From NCBI GenBank assembly GCA_947095585.1, contig OX352763.1, forward strand, positions 49,618,481 to 49,682,480: 64,000 bases of DNA. The letters are read 5' to 3'. The translations under genes and the position numbers were made by a program. The number at the start of each line of letters is the position of its first letter. Within the stretch, counting starts at the first letter, position 1. This DNA is from Nephrocerus scutellatus (taxonomy: Eukaryota; Arthropoda; Insecta; Diptera; Pipunculidae). Shown here piece after piece: positions 1-10,062 of this stretch. The notes under the pieces are model-generated. The model did not search any database and was not told the origin of the DNA. It worked only from the letters and a program-made list of their open reading frames with translations.

Positions 1-3000
1 GTCCTACATTCCGAGTTTCATACGAATCCCTTGAGAAATGTCTTGGTTCCAAAAATTCCAGACCCTATTGGCCAGATCCTAGAATTTCAATAGGAACAAA
101 TCTTATAGTCGCATATTAGTTCTACATTCCGAGTTTCATACGAATCCCTTGAGAAATGGCTTGGTTCCCAAAATTCCAGACCCTATTGGCCAGATCCCAG
201 AATTTCCATAGGAACAAATGTTATAGTCGCATATTAGTCCTACATTCTGAGTTTCATACGAATCCCTTGAGAAATGTCTTGGTTCCAAAAATTCCAGACC
301 CTATTGGCCAGATCCTAGAATTTCGATAGGAACAAATCTTATAGTCGCATATTAGTCCTACACTCCGAGTTTCGTACGAATCCCTTGAGAAATGGCTGGG
401 TTTCCAAAATTCCAGACCCTATTGGCCAGATCCCAGAATTTCCATAGGAACAAATGTTATAGTCGCATATTAGTCCTACATTCTGAGTTTCATACGAATC
501 TTTTGAGAAATGGCTTGTTTCCAAAAATTCCAGACCCAGATCCCAGAATTTCCATAGGAACAAATCTTATAGTCGCATATTAGTCTTACATTCTGAGTTT
601 CATACGAATCCCTTGAGAAATGGCTTGGTTCCAAAAATTCCAGACCCAGATCCCAGAATGTCCATAGGAACAAATCTTATAGTCGCATATTAGTCCTACA
701 TTCCGAGTTTCATACGAATCACTTGAGAAATGGCTTGGTTCCAAAAACTCCAGACCCTATTAGCCAGATCCCAGAATTTCCATAGGAACAAATGTTATAG
801 TCGCATATTAGTCTTACATTCTGAGTTTCATACGAATCCCTTGAGAAATGGCTTGGTTCAAAAATTCCAGATCCCAGAATTTCCATAGGAACAAATCTTA
901 TAGTCGCATATTTGTCCTACATTCCGAGTTTCATACCAAACCCTTGAGAAATGGCTTGGTTCCCCAAATACCAGACCCTATTGGCTAGATACCAGAATTT
1001 CAATAGGAACAAATCTTATAGTCGCATATTAGTTCTACATTCCGAGTTTCATACGAATCCCTTGAGAAATGGCTTGGTTCCCAAAATTCCAGACCCTATT
1101 GGCCAGATCCCAGAATTTCCATAGGAACAAATGATATAGTCGCATATTAGTCCTACATTCCAAGTTTCATACGAAACCCTTGAGAAATGGCTTGGTTCCC
1201 CAAATACCAGACCCTATTGGCTAGATACCAGAATTTCAATAGGAACAAATCTTATAGTCGCATATTAGTTCTACATTCCGAGTTTCATACGAATCCCTTG
1301 AGAAATGGCTTGGTTCCCAAAATTCCAGACCCTATTGGCCAGATCCCAGAATTTCCATAGGAACAAATGATATAGTCGCATATTAGTCCTACATTCCGAG
1401 TTTCATACGAAACCCTTGAGAAATGGCTTGGTTCCAAAAATTCCAGACCCAGATCCCAGAATTTCCTTAGGAACAAATATTATAGTCGCATATTAGTCCT
1501 ACATTCCGAGTTTCATACGAATCACTTGAGAAATGGCTTGGTTCCCAAAACTCCAGACCCTATTAGCCAGATCCCAGAATTTCCATAGGAACAAATGTTA
1601 TAGTCGCATATTAGTCTTACATTCTGAGTTTCATACGAATCCCTTGAGAAATGGCTTGGTTCAAAAATTCCAGATCCCAGAATTTCCATAGGAACAAATC
1701 TTATAGTCGCATATTAGTCCTACATTCCGAGTTTCATACGAAACCCTTGAGAAATGGCTTGGTACCCCAAATACCAGACCCTATTGGCTAGATACCAGAA
1801 TTTCAATAGGAACAAATCTTATAGTCGCATATTAGTTCTACATTCCGAGTTTCATACGAATCCCTTGAGAAATGGCTTGGTTCCCAAAATTCCAGACCCT
1901 ATTGGCTAGATCCCAGAATTTCAATAGGAACAAATCTTATAGTCGCATATTAGTTCTACATTCTGAGTTTCATACGAATCCCTTAAGAAATTTGCATGGT
2001 TGCAAAAATTCCAGACCCTTTTAGCCAGATCCCAGAATTTCCATAGGAACAAATGTTATAGTCGCATATTAGTCTTACATTCTGAGTTTCATACGAATCC
2101 CTTGAGAAATGGCTTGGTTCCAAAAATTCCAGACCCAGATCCCAGAATTTCCATAGGAACAAATCTTATCTTATAGTCGCATATTAGTTCTACATTCCGA
2201 GTTTCATACGAATCCCTTGAGAAATGGCTTGGTTCCCAAAATTCCAGACCCTATTGGCTAGATCCCAGAATTTCAATAGGAACAAATCTTATAGTCGCAT
2301 ATTAGTTCTACATTCCGAGTTTCATACGAATCCCTTGAGAAATGTCTTGGTTCCAAAAATTCCAGACCCTATTGGCCAGATCCTAGAATTTCCATAGGAA
2401 CAAATCTTATAGTCGCATATTAGTCCTACATTCCGAGTTTCGTACGAATCCCTTGAGAAATGGCTTGGTTTCCAAAATTCCAGACCCTATTGGCTATATC
2501 CCAGAATTTCCATAGGAACAAATCTTATAGTCGCACATTAGTCCTACATTCCGAGTTTCATACGAATCCCTTGAGAAATGTCTTGGTTCCAAAAATTCCA
2601 GACCCTATTGGCCAGATCCTAGAATTTCCATAGGAACAAATCTTATAGTCGCATATTAGTCTTACATTCTGAGTTTCATACGAATCCCTTGAGAAATGGC
2701 TTGGTTCAAAAATTCCAGATCCCAGAATTTCCATAGGAACAAATCTTATAGTCGCATATTAGTCTTACATTCTGAGTTTCATACGAATCCCTTGAGAAAT
2801 GGCTTGGTTCCAAAAATTCCAGACCCAGATCCCAGAATGTCCATAGGAACAAATCTTATAGTCGCATATTAGTCCTACATTCCGAGTTTCATACGAATCA
2901 CTTGAGAAATGGCTTGGTTCCAAAAACTCCAGACCCTATTAGCCAGATCCCAGAATTTCCATAGGAACAAATGTTATAGTCGCATATTAGTCTTACATTC

Positions 3001-3683
3001 TGAGTTTCATACGAATCCCTTGAGAAATGGCTTGGTTCAAAAATTCCAGATCCCAGAATTTCCATAGGAACAAATCTTATAGTCGCATATTAGTCTTACA
3101 TTCTGAGTTTCATACGAATCCCTTGAGAAATGGCTTGGTTCCAAAAATTCCAGACCCAGATCCCAGAATTTCCATAGGAACAAATCTTATAGTCGCATAT
3201 TAGTCCTACATTCCGAGTTTCATACGAAACCCTTGAGAAATGGCTTGGTTCCCAAAATTCCAGACCCTATTGGCTAGATCCCAGAATTTCAATAGGAACA
3301 AATCTTATAGTCGCATATTAGTTCTACATTCCGAGTTTCATACGAATCCCTTGAGAAATGGCTTGGTTCCCAAAATTCCAGACCCTATTGGCCAGATCCC
3401 AGAATTTCCATAGGAACAAATGTTATAGTCGCATATTAGTCCTACATTCTGAGTTTCATACGAATCCCTTGAGAAATGTCTTGGTTCCAAAAATTCCAGA
3501 CCCTATTGGCCAGATCCTAGAATTTCCATAGGAACAAATCTTATAGTCGCATATTAGTCCTACATTCCGAGTTTCGTACGAATCCCTTGAGAAATGGCTT
3601 GGTTTCCAAAATTCCAGACCTTATTGGCTAGATCCCAGAATTACCATAGGAACAAATCTTATAGTCGCATATTAGTCCTACGA
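1..3683. repeat. Satellite array A, 118-bp monomer
   Basis: Head-to-tail repeats with a period of 118 bp: the phrase TCCTACATTCCGAG recurs at about 2, 120 and 238. Each monomer carries landmarks such as GGCTTGGTTCC, AATTCCAGACCC, CCATAGGAACAAAT and TATAGTCGCATATTAG. Shorter variants lack the stretch around TATTGGCC or join GGTTCAAAAATTCCAG directly to ATCCCAG. Monomers differ by a few substitutions. The array runs off the left edge of the window. Its last 400 bp and its right flank match the end of the second array (up to 27024), so the two arrays are copies of one locus. Short frames on both strands are by-products of the repeat, not genes. Confidence 0.97.
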
Positions 3684-3767
3684 TTCCTCCTATGATTCAA
3701 AATGAATTCCACTATATCCAATTCAAAATGAACTACGTTATAGTAAACTTTGATAAAAACACTTCTA

Positions 3768-5056
3768 AAGGGTCCGCCAAATAACTTTTTTTTTTGAAAA
3801 TGCTATAAAAAAAAACTACTGAATATTTTGTCAAATTTTTTTTATTTGAAAGTACAATCCTTGCGGTTAACAATGGAAAATAATTTCATTCAAATGGCTG
3901 CCTCGGCTGGCCATGCAGTAGCCTACACGATCGGTCCAATTTTTAAGCACATTATCGATTGTGTGCAGCTGTATTTCACCAATGGCTTCACGAATATTGT
4001 CCTTTAAAGCGTCAATTGTCTCTGGCTTGTCGGCGTAACACTTATCTTTTAGGGCAATCCACAAATAATAGTCCAACGGTGTCAAATCGCAGCTCCGAGG
4101 TGGCCAAACGACATCAGCTCTGCGGCTGATAATGCGATCTTCAAAAATAGGGCGCAAAACATCGAGTGTAGCTTCGGATGTGTGGCACGTAGCGCCGTCC
4201 TGTTGAAACCAAATGTTGCCAATATCCTCCTCTTCAATTTTTGTGAACAAAAATTCGTTCAACATGGCCCGATAACGATCGCCATTGACTGTAACGGCCA
4301 CTCCTTGCTCATTTTCGAAGAAAAATGGCCCAATTATGCCTCTGGACCAAAATCCGCACCAAACAGTGACTCGTTTTGGGTGTACCGGCTTTTCAATGTA
4401 TGCGTGCGGGTTTTCTGTGCCCCAAATGCGACAATTTTGCTCGTTTACATACCCGCCAAGATCAAAATGAGCTTCATCCGAAAAGATGATTTTTTTGGCA
4501 AAATCTGTAAGTCGATCGCAGGCCCACTCAGCGAAGCGAAAACGCATTGGATGGTCGGTCGGCTTCAACTCCTGAACCAATTGGACTTTGTATGGCGTCA
4601 TACTAAGGTCTTTATGCAAAATTCGTCTCAATGATGTCTCCGAAATGTTCAATTGTTGAGAACGACGGTGAATTGATGTTGATGGCGCTTCACGCACACT
4701 TTCTGCCGCAGCATCAATATTCTCGGGTGTACGCACTGTTTTTGGCTTTTCACGCTTTGGTTTATCGATGAGGATGCCAGTTTCTTTCACTTTTTTCACA
4801 AGATAACGAACATACGGAGCTGACGGTGCTTCTCTTCTTCCAAAATCCGTACGCAATTTTCGCACACATTCTGCAACATTACCATGATTTTCAAAGTAAT
4901 GTCGCAATATTTCCCAGCATTGTTCAAGCGTATACACAACCATATTCGTTCAGCGGAAGGATACAACTAATTATCTGTCAAATCAAACATGAGCTAAGTG
5001 TTACCATTCACGAAATAAGCACTAGTTGAAAAAAAAACTTTAGATGGCGGACCCTT
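3768..5056 (-). mobile_element. DD41D mariner element, copy 1 (complete)
   Basis: A 1.29-kb DNA transposon. The ends are inverted: AAGGGTCCGCCA at 3768 and its reverse complement TGGCGGACCCTT ending at 5056. Both sides carry a TA target duplication (3766-3767 and 5057-5058), as expected for Tc1/mariner. The transposase lies on the minus strand and is open from start to stop. The insertion point is inside env coding sequence. Copies at 10063 and 27098 sit at the same env site, so all three come from one insertion that was later duplicated with its host element. Confidence 0.95.
3867..4943 (-). CDS. Mariner-family transposase, DD41D type, full length
   Basis: A 358-residue transposase that would cut and paste its own element in the nucleus. 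Residues 3-60 form the N-terminal helix-turn-helix, beginning YTLEQCWEILRHYF. A second HTH with linker covers about 75-120. The catalytic triad is D156 (FSDEAHF), D249 (QQDGATCH) and D291 (DLTPLDYY). I count 41 residues between the second and third Asp, which defines DD41D, a type reported from tephritid flies (the rosa group). Length and the ATG near the inverted repeat match the family. Oddities compared with the other copies are a three-residue deletion after residue 146 and Ile instead of Gly in the LWG motif (residue 296). The frame is intact, but these changes may impair activity. Confidence 0.92.
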   Translation of the reverse strand: MVVYTLEQCWEILRHYFENHGNVAECVRKLRTDFGRREAPSAPYVRYLVKKVKETGILIDKPKREKPKTVRTPENIDAAAESVREAPSTSIHRRSQQLNISETSLRRILHKDLSMTPYKVQLVQELKPTDHPMRFRFAEWACDRLTDFAKKIIFSDEAHFDLGGYVNEQNCRIWGTENPHAYIEKPVHPKRVTVWCGFWSRGIIGPFFFENEQGVAVTVNGDRYRAMLNEFLFTKIEEEDIGNIWFQQDGATCHTSEATLDVLRPIFEDRIISRRADVVWPPRSCDLTPLDYYLWIALKDKCYADKPETIDALKDNIREAIGEIQLHTIDNVLKNWTDRVGYCMASRGSHLNEIIFHC

Positions 5057-5864
5057 TATGATCTCACAATCGAAGAAATCAACCAATGCACTGCACAAAC
5101 TGACTCCCTGTTATGTCCGATTACTCATTCTCTTTATGACTTTAATTCTAATCAAGATAATTGTGAAATACAATTATTACGAAGAGACGCGCATCCTTCG
5201 GCTTGCCAAGTGACGCAATCACCTTTATCTGTAGTTTGGATACAGCTCTCTCAACCTGGCAAATGGTTATTGTCCGCTAAAAACGAGTATATCATGGACG
5301 AGATTTGTGACCAGAAGCTAACAACGCATACATTTTTGGGAGCAGGAATCGTAGAATTCACAGGCAAATGATATTTACGTAGTAAAGATCTGACAATATA
5401 TGGTCAAACTCTCAGCACTCCTTTAAGGAATTCTTTCATTCCGATGATAAATTTAACTCTTTTGAAATCTAAAACTAGCACAACTTCTACAAACGTAACC
5501 CCTATTAAATTGCTTAAGTACAATGAAAACAATAATCTGGCAGAACTTTCTTACCAAGTAGATTTCTTAAAGAAAGAGGAAGGAAAAGGTTTGCAAAATT
5601 TATATAAGCATGATGCTCATCATTATACAGTAATATATAGTTTGGCTTTAGTGACGTGCATAATCCTGTTGTATATTTATAAATACCATTCTTAATTGAA
5701 AACCATTGTAACAGAATTAAGACAGCACCATCAGAGAATGAAAACAAACCAAAATACAATGAAGAAGTTATCGATGGAGTTTCTGTTGATCAATTAATTG
5801 TACTAGAACTAGATAATAACAACGCTAACCCAAACCCAAGCCCAATATTCACATTGTCATCATA

Positions 5865-6299
5865 AAAAAAAAAAAATATATATATAATTTTAAGAAGAAA
5901 AAAAAAATTATTAATGTTTAAAATAATTTTTAGAATATGGAATAGAATCCTAAAAATCAATTAAAATAAGGAATGTCAATCAATTTCTAGAAATACAGAA
6001 TAGAATCATAAAATCAATTAAAATAAGGAAATTATTAATGTTTAAAATAAATTTTTAGAAATATAGAATAAAATCATTAAAATCAATTAAAATAAGATTT
6101 ATTTTAAGAATAGAATCATAAAATCAAGAGAAAAATTAGACTACTCTACTGTTTTTTATGAATATATACACAAGAAAGAAAAAAAGAAAAACAATATATA
6201 TAATTTCTAAATAAATAATGTACGGTAAAATATGGCTTTTCAACAATTATGTCTCGAAAATTCCAACCGTGGAATTTCCTTCTTCTAAGGGGGGTGGGA
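5865..6299 (+). other. Errantivirus 3' untranslated region and polypurine tract
   Basis: AT-rich, A-run-rich spacer between the env stop and the LTR, without a coding signal. It contains diverged direct repeats of a block with TTAAAATAAGGAA and TTTTTAGAA. The last bases before the LTR, about 6286-6299, are AAGGGGGGTGGGA, a good polypurine tract for plus-strand priming. Confidence 0.75.
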
Positions 6300-7393
6300 T
6301 GTAGTGATCGCACTACATGTCGCCTCATCAAACCAACTCTCCTAAATATGATTTTCTTTCCCTCGACGTCAAATGCGACACAATACCAAAAGTACGCCTC
6401 ATCATCAAACCAACTCTCCTAAATATGATCTTCTTTCCCACGACGTCAAATGCGACACAATACCGAAAGTACGCCAAGTACGTTGCAGCGCTCACTTTTC
6501 ATGTCGAACATAAATATTTCATGTTCATGAGCTCGTCACCCGATATCCGCTTCAGCTATAACATTCAATAGCGTTCAATGCTGTGTATATACAACACTGC
6601 AGCTATAATAAAATGCGATCGCTCTGCATTCAATGCTGTGTATATAAATACAACACTGCAGCTATAACGAATAGCAATACGCTTTCCCAATTGTTCCATA
6701 CCGAATGCAATACTATACGGCGGCGGATACACACGAAGTCCAAAGTCAAGTACAATTATGAATTGTAGGTATACAGAACAAGGGTGAATGGACATCGTCA
6801 ACGGCATTAGCTGGGTGTATGAACTATATCCAGAGCCATTGACGAATTTTATGCTGATGCATTAGTATTGTGTAATAATTTACCGACTTAACTGTTTAAC
6901 CCAAAATTATTGGGCAATAATTTAATTGCTTACGCAGTTAATAGTGCATCTGGAGCATTAATTATTTGATTTATCGATATTGGTAAATATTGTTGATGAG
7001 TGCATTTCCGTGAACTGCGTTTGGTTTGGGACAAAGATCGTTTGGATTTGAGCATATAAAAGGGGAGTAAAATCTAGTTGAAAAGTCAGAGTTAATTCGA
7101 AGTTTAACCTAGGAAGTAATTCTAGTAGAGGTCGCAGCCAAGCTTAAGACAGCGGACCTCCCTAGGATTGTAAAATTATTAAATTATTAAAAACTTACCA
7201 AATTATCTAGTAGAGGTCGCAGCCAAGCTCAAAACAGCGGGCCTCTCTGGTAATATATAACCAAAATAAAATAAAATACCTAATTGTTTGTAAAATACAA
7301 AATAAACGTTTTATTTAAAATTAATTCTCCGCCCAAGTAACTCTTCCCTTAGTCAAATAAGGAAGCACGGTTACTACCTCCGGCATTAAAACA
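6300..7393 (+). repeat. Errantivirus LTR 1 (1094 bp)
   Basis: The left edge is set by the polypurine tract and the TG of TGTAGTGATCGCACTACA, itself an inverted repeat. The right edge is GGCATTAAAACA. Edges are confirmed because what follows this end differs between copies: a primer-binding leader here, and X after LTR3. U3 holds two tandem copies of a 77-bp block starting CCTCATCAAACCAAC (about 6323 and 6397). A TATA box lies at 7056. Downstream, AGGTCGCAGCCAAGC occurs twice (about 7125 and 7211). AATAAA-type signals lie near 7265-7310. It is shared by two neighbouring units and followed directly by leader and gag. Confidence 0.9.
7056..7062 (+). promoter_or_regulatory. LTR TATA box
   Basis: TATAAAA followed by GGGGAGT, about 340 bp before the LTR end. 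The same box is found in LTR2 (12411), LTR3 (30390) and the partial LTRs (38486, 61797). An initiator-like TCAGAG lies about 30 bp downstream, so transcription probably starts near 7085. Confidence 0.7.
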
Positions 7394-7551
7394 TTGGTGG
7401 CAGCGGTGGGATCTACAAAAGATCTCCTACTAAAGAAAAATAAGCCAAAACAGAAGACCGTTCTTCTGATGCGTGCTGGGGCTATACACCAGTAGAGTAA
7501 GAAAAGTGAAATAAGTGAAGTGAATTAGAAAGTCCCGAAAACAGTAAGACC
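7394..7551 (+). other. Primer-binding site and 5' leader
   Basis: Directly after the LTR comes TTGGTGGCAGCGGTGGGATC, in the position of a tRNA primer-binding site. I do not assign the tRNA. The rest is non-coding leader. It is nearly identical after LTR2 and absent after LTR3 and the partial LTRs. Confidence 0.65.
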
Positions 7552-7833
7552 TTGCCAGCTTTAGAGCGTAGGCATTTGGCTAACATTCGGGCAGTGAAAA
7601 AAGCTGTAACTGCAACTTTAGGGCGCCAAAACAACAGTAAGCAGCAGATTAACAACAGCAAGCAGCAGATTAACTCCCAGCTACAACAACAGCAGCAGCA
7701 AGCAGAAAAAATTCAGCAGCAACAGCAACAACACTCGCGACAAAATCAACAGAAGCAGAACCATCGAAACGTACAACAGCAGCAAGTAAAACCAACAAAA
7801 ATTAAGGTAGAACAATCCTTCTCGTTTTTTTAA
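7552..7833 (+). CDS. Gln-rich leader ORF without ATG (copy 1)
   Basis: An open frame of up to 93 residues: a basic start (ERRHLANIRAVKKAV) followed by a Gln/Asn-rich stretch with runs of five to seven Gln. No ATG precedes it. The first codon considered is TTG, with an in-frame TGA a little upstream, so translation would need a non-AUG start or splicing. An AT-rich gap separates it from gag. It may be a diverged N-terminal gag segment or a separate peptide. It is the same at 12908-13189. Low complexity makes function hard to judge. Confidence 0.35.
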   Translation: MPALERRHLANIRAVKKAVTATLGRQNNSKQQINNSKQQINSQLQQQQQQAEKIQQQQQQHSRQNQQKQNHRNVQQQQVKPTKIKVEQSFSFF

Positions 7834-8113
7834 AAATATAATAATATATATACATATATAATAATTTTTTTTTAAAATTATTTCCGTTGAATCTTGGGTT
7901 TTTGTATTGCCCCGATATTTTTCGCGAATATTGTTTTTGTGCTGTGAATATTGTTTTTTGTGTTTGGGCTAGTCAATTTATTTTTTCAAAATAAGTAGAC
8001 CAGTCACTAGGCAAATAAGTAGACAAGCAAAAGCTATTGCTGATACTAATTTGTCTTCAAATTTGAGTTTTTCGTCCGATTTGGAAGTTATTCCTGAAGA
8101 GGAGTCGTCCGAC

Positions 8114-8906
8114 ATGGACATTAAAATTAGTATTTCTGATGTTTATAACATCATACCCCTTTTCGATGGGAAGCCAGCCGATTTGGCTAAATTCACGTCA
8201 TGCGGTGATATTCTCTTCACCTCTGTAAAAGAGAGTGATGAACCCACATTTTTGGCCATCGTTAAGACAAGGCTACAGGGTCCCGCATTCGAGTTGACTC
8301 AGTTAAACTCACTTACGACTTGGGCAGCTCTCAAGGAGAAGCTCGAGTTAGAATACAAGGAGGTAAAAACGCATTCCTCTGCACACAATGAACTGTTGAC
8401 CACAAAGCAGAGATACAAAGAATCGGTCAAGGAATTTGGCGAAAGGGTTTGCACGGCCCTTAATAATCTAAACTCCGACACCTTCAACACAACCCGCGAC
8501 GAGACAGTTCGGGAATTCTTGGTGCAAGAAAACCGCCGTCTAGCGATCCAGGTGTTCGAAGACGGTCCGAAAAATGACAAAATCAGGCTTATAGCCAAGG
8601 ATTTCGGGGGAGCTGACCTAAAAGGGGTTATAGCTCATGCTGAGGGACATGCTGCACGCATAGATCACGCCTCACAAACTTTCCAAAATAAATTTGCTTC
8701 TCACAGAAATAACCCACAATATATTGTCAGACTTGCGGTAAGCCCGGTCACACGAGGGAAACATGTTACCGGAATAATCACTTTCAAAACTTTCAGGGTA
8801 GGCCTCCCATAAAAAAAGAAGTGCAATTTCTTATTTGCAATTACTGCAAGAAGAGGAACCACACCGAGTCAAACTGTAGGTTACGGTTATCCAACCACAG
8901 GCCGCC
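8114..8906 (+). pseudogene. Errantivirus gag (copy 1), frameshifted
   Basis: Encodes the capsid precursor. The best start is the ATG at 8114 (MDIKISISDVYNIIPLFDG), though the frame is open upstream to about 7960. Matrix/capsid-like sequence continues to FASHRN near 8706. A frameshift then separates two CCHC zinc knuckles: CQTCGKPGHTRETC from 8725 and CNYCKKRNHTESNC from about 8836. Two knuckles are normal for Ty3/gypsy nucleocapsid. Gag runs straight into a truncated protease, and the same deletion is in copy 2. Confidence 0.85.
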
Positions 8907-9595
8907 ACAAAATTAATTAATTTCCCTTATGACGGAATTATTGGGAATGATTTTTTATCTAAATTTAAATGCGTAGTGGATTTCAAGAACGAAACACTAG
9001 AAATTCCATTCAAACAAAGCCAAACGGAGGAAAACAAACCATTCCGTTCGGCATACGAAAAAAATATTAAAAACTTTGAGTCGCCATGCGAACTTCGATT
9101 CACCGATAATGATGATTCCAATTTTAACTGTAAACAATTTGATAAAAACTTAGTCGAGCGTATAACCAAGCAAAAAGACTTATAGACAATAGATCCTAAG
9201 CAAAATCAAAAAGACTTAGAGACAATAGATCCTAAGCAAAAGCAAAAAGACTTAGAGACAATAGATCCTAAGCAGAATCAAAAAGACTTAGAGACAATAG
9301 ATCCTACACAAAAGCAAAAAGACTTAGAGACAATAGATCCTAAGCAAAATTAAAAAGACTTAGAGACAATAGATCCTAAGCAAAAAGACTTAGAAAAAAC
9401 TAAGCAATTTTTAAAATCAACAACAACCTTGGTAGACAGTAAATCTAAGAAATATGAACAAATCGAATCACAGAATGATGAAAAATTAATAAAAGGAGAG
9501 ACTAATACAAAGAAAGATAAGATACAAGTACAAAAAGGTTTAATCCAACAAAGTAAGGTAATTTCTAAAAGTAAGCCTTCTAATAAAGGGTGTTT
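8907..9595 (+). pseudogene. Protease remnant and KDLETIDPKQ linker (copy 1)
   Basis: Only the C-terminal part of a retropepsin is left: DGIIGNDFL (from about 8931) and KCVVDF. The catalytic D-S/T-G segment is missing because gag joins directly to this point. Downstream is a charged Lys/Glu/Asp/Gln linker towards RT. It contains about six units of a 36-bp in-frame tandem repeat encoding QKDLETIDPKQN-like peptides (about 9172-9385). In-frame stops are TAG at 9183 and a TAA in the fifth unit. The linker ends at the MITE; a few bases resume at 10047. Confidence 0.75.
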
Positions 9596-9700
9596 TTTTG
9601 GGAGGTTTGTTTTTCCGATAGATGTCGTTTTATTTTATGACAGTTGTTTTGACAGCTCAAAGTGGCATTTCTACTCAGTATTGTTTGGCAAATCATTATG

Positions 9701-9734
<34 letters not shown>

Positions 9735-9895
9735 ACATTTGTGAAAAATAGTCGTGGTAGCCATATGCCAGAAATTGTGTTTAAATGTTAAATGCCAAAA
9801 AATTATCTACCAAATAAAAAAAAATGTTGGTCATTTCATAGTTTTATATGTGTTTTATTCAAAAAAAAAATCGGCAACCTCTTAAAAAAACAGGT

Positions 9896-9929
<34 letters not shown>

Positions 9930-10044
9930 CATAATGATTTGCCAAACAATACTGGGTAGAAATGCCACTTTGAGCTGTCAAAACAACTGTCATAAAATAA
10001 AACGACATCTATCGGAAAAACAAACCTCCTAAAAAAACACCCGT
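9596..10044. mobile_element. MITE with about 120-bp terminal inverted repeats
   Basis: A 449-bp non-coding element. The left arm (from AAGGGTGTTTTTTTGGGAGG to the ATTATG before an A-run at about 9702) is repeated inverted in the right arm, ending CACCCGT at 10044. TA lies on each side (9594-9595 and 10045-10046). The empty site, CTAATATAGCGG, is seen in copy 2 near 15050, which proves insertion into a TA. Long A and T runs flank the centre. It belongs to the Tc1/mariner type by target site and has no transposase. The terminal GGGTG differs from the resident mariner. Confidence 0.92.
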
Positions 10045-10062
10045 TATAGCGGATCCGAAAAA

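Larger units (their letters stand above)
3695..5864 (+). pseudogene. Errantivirus env, middle and 3' part (copy 1), split by mariner
   Basis: This is the C-terminal half of an insect-retrovirus envelope protein of the baculovirus F-like class. It is cut by the satellite on the left (3695) and by a mariner at 3768-5056. After the mariner it reads YDLTIEEINQC and then a Cys-bearing ectodomain. A hydrophobic membrane anchor (YSLALVTCIILLYIY) is encoded near 5635-5680, and a polar Asn-rich tail ends at 5864. An in-frame TGA at about 5368 (Cys codon in copy 2) and a frameshift near the anchor show that it is dead. The N-terminal half of the same gene is found only in the larger unit (18729-19587). 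Family assignment rests on the anchor, the position just before the polypurine tract and LTR, and the RAKR site of the 5' half. Confidence 0.75.

Noticed and set aside
339..1476. Recurrent 60-75-residue open frames on both strands of the satellite
   Set aside because: They repeat with the 118-bp period, have no family, and arise because the monomer has few stops in some frames. Not genes.
1..3683. CRISPR-like array
   Set aside because: Monomers are contiguous, with no unique spacers, and the other content is clearly animal retroelement.
4182..4634. Plus-strand 150-residue ORF opposite the mariner transposase
   Set aside because: Shadow of the transposase on the other strand; it recurs at 10098 and 27571 with the same relation.
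6565..6807. 80-residue ORFs within LTR U3
   Set aside because: LTR promoter DNA with frames changing between copies; no coding evidence.
7394..7412. Naming the tRNA primer for the errantivirus
   Set aside because: I could not match the site to a tRNA end from memory with confidence.
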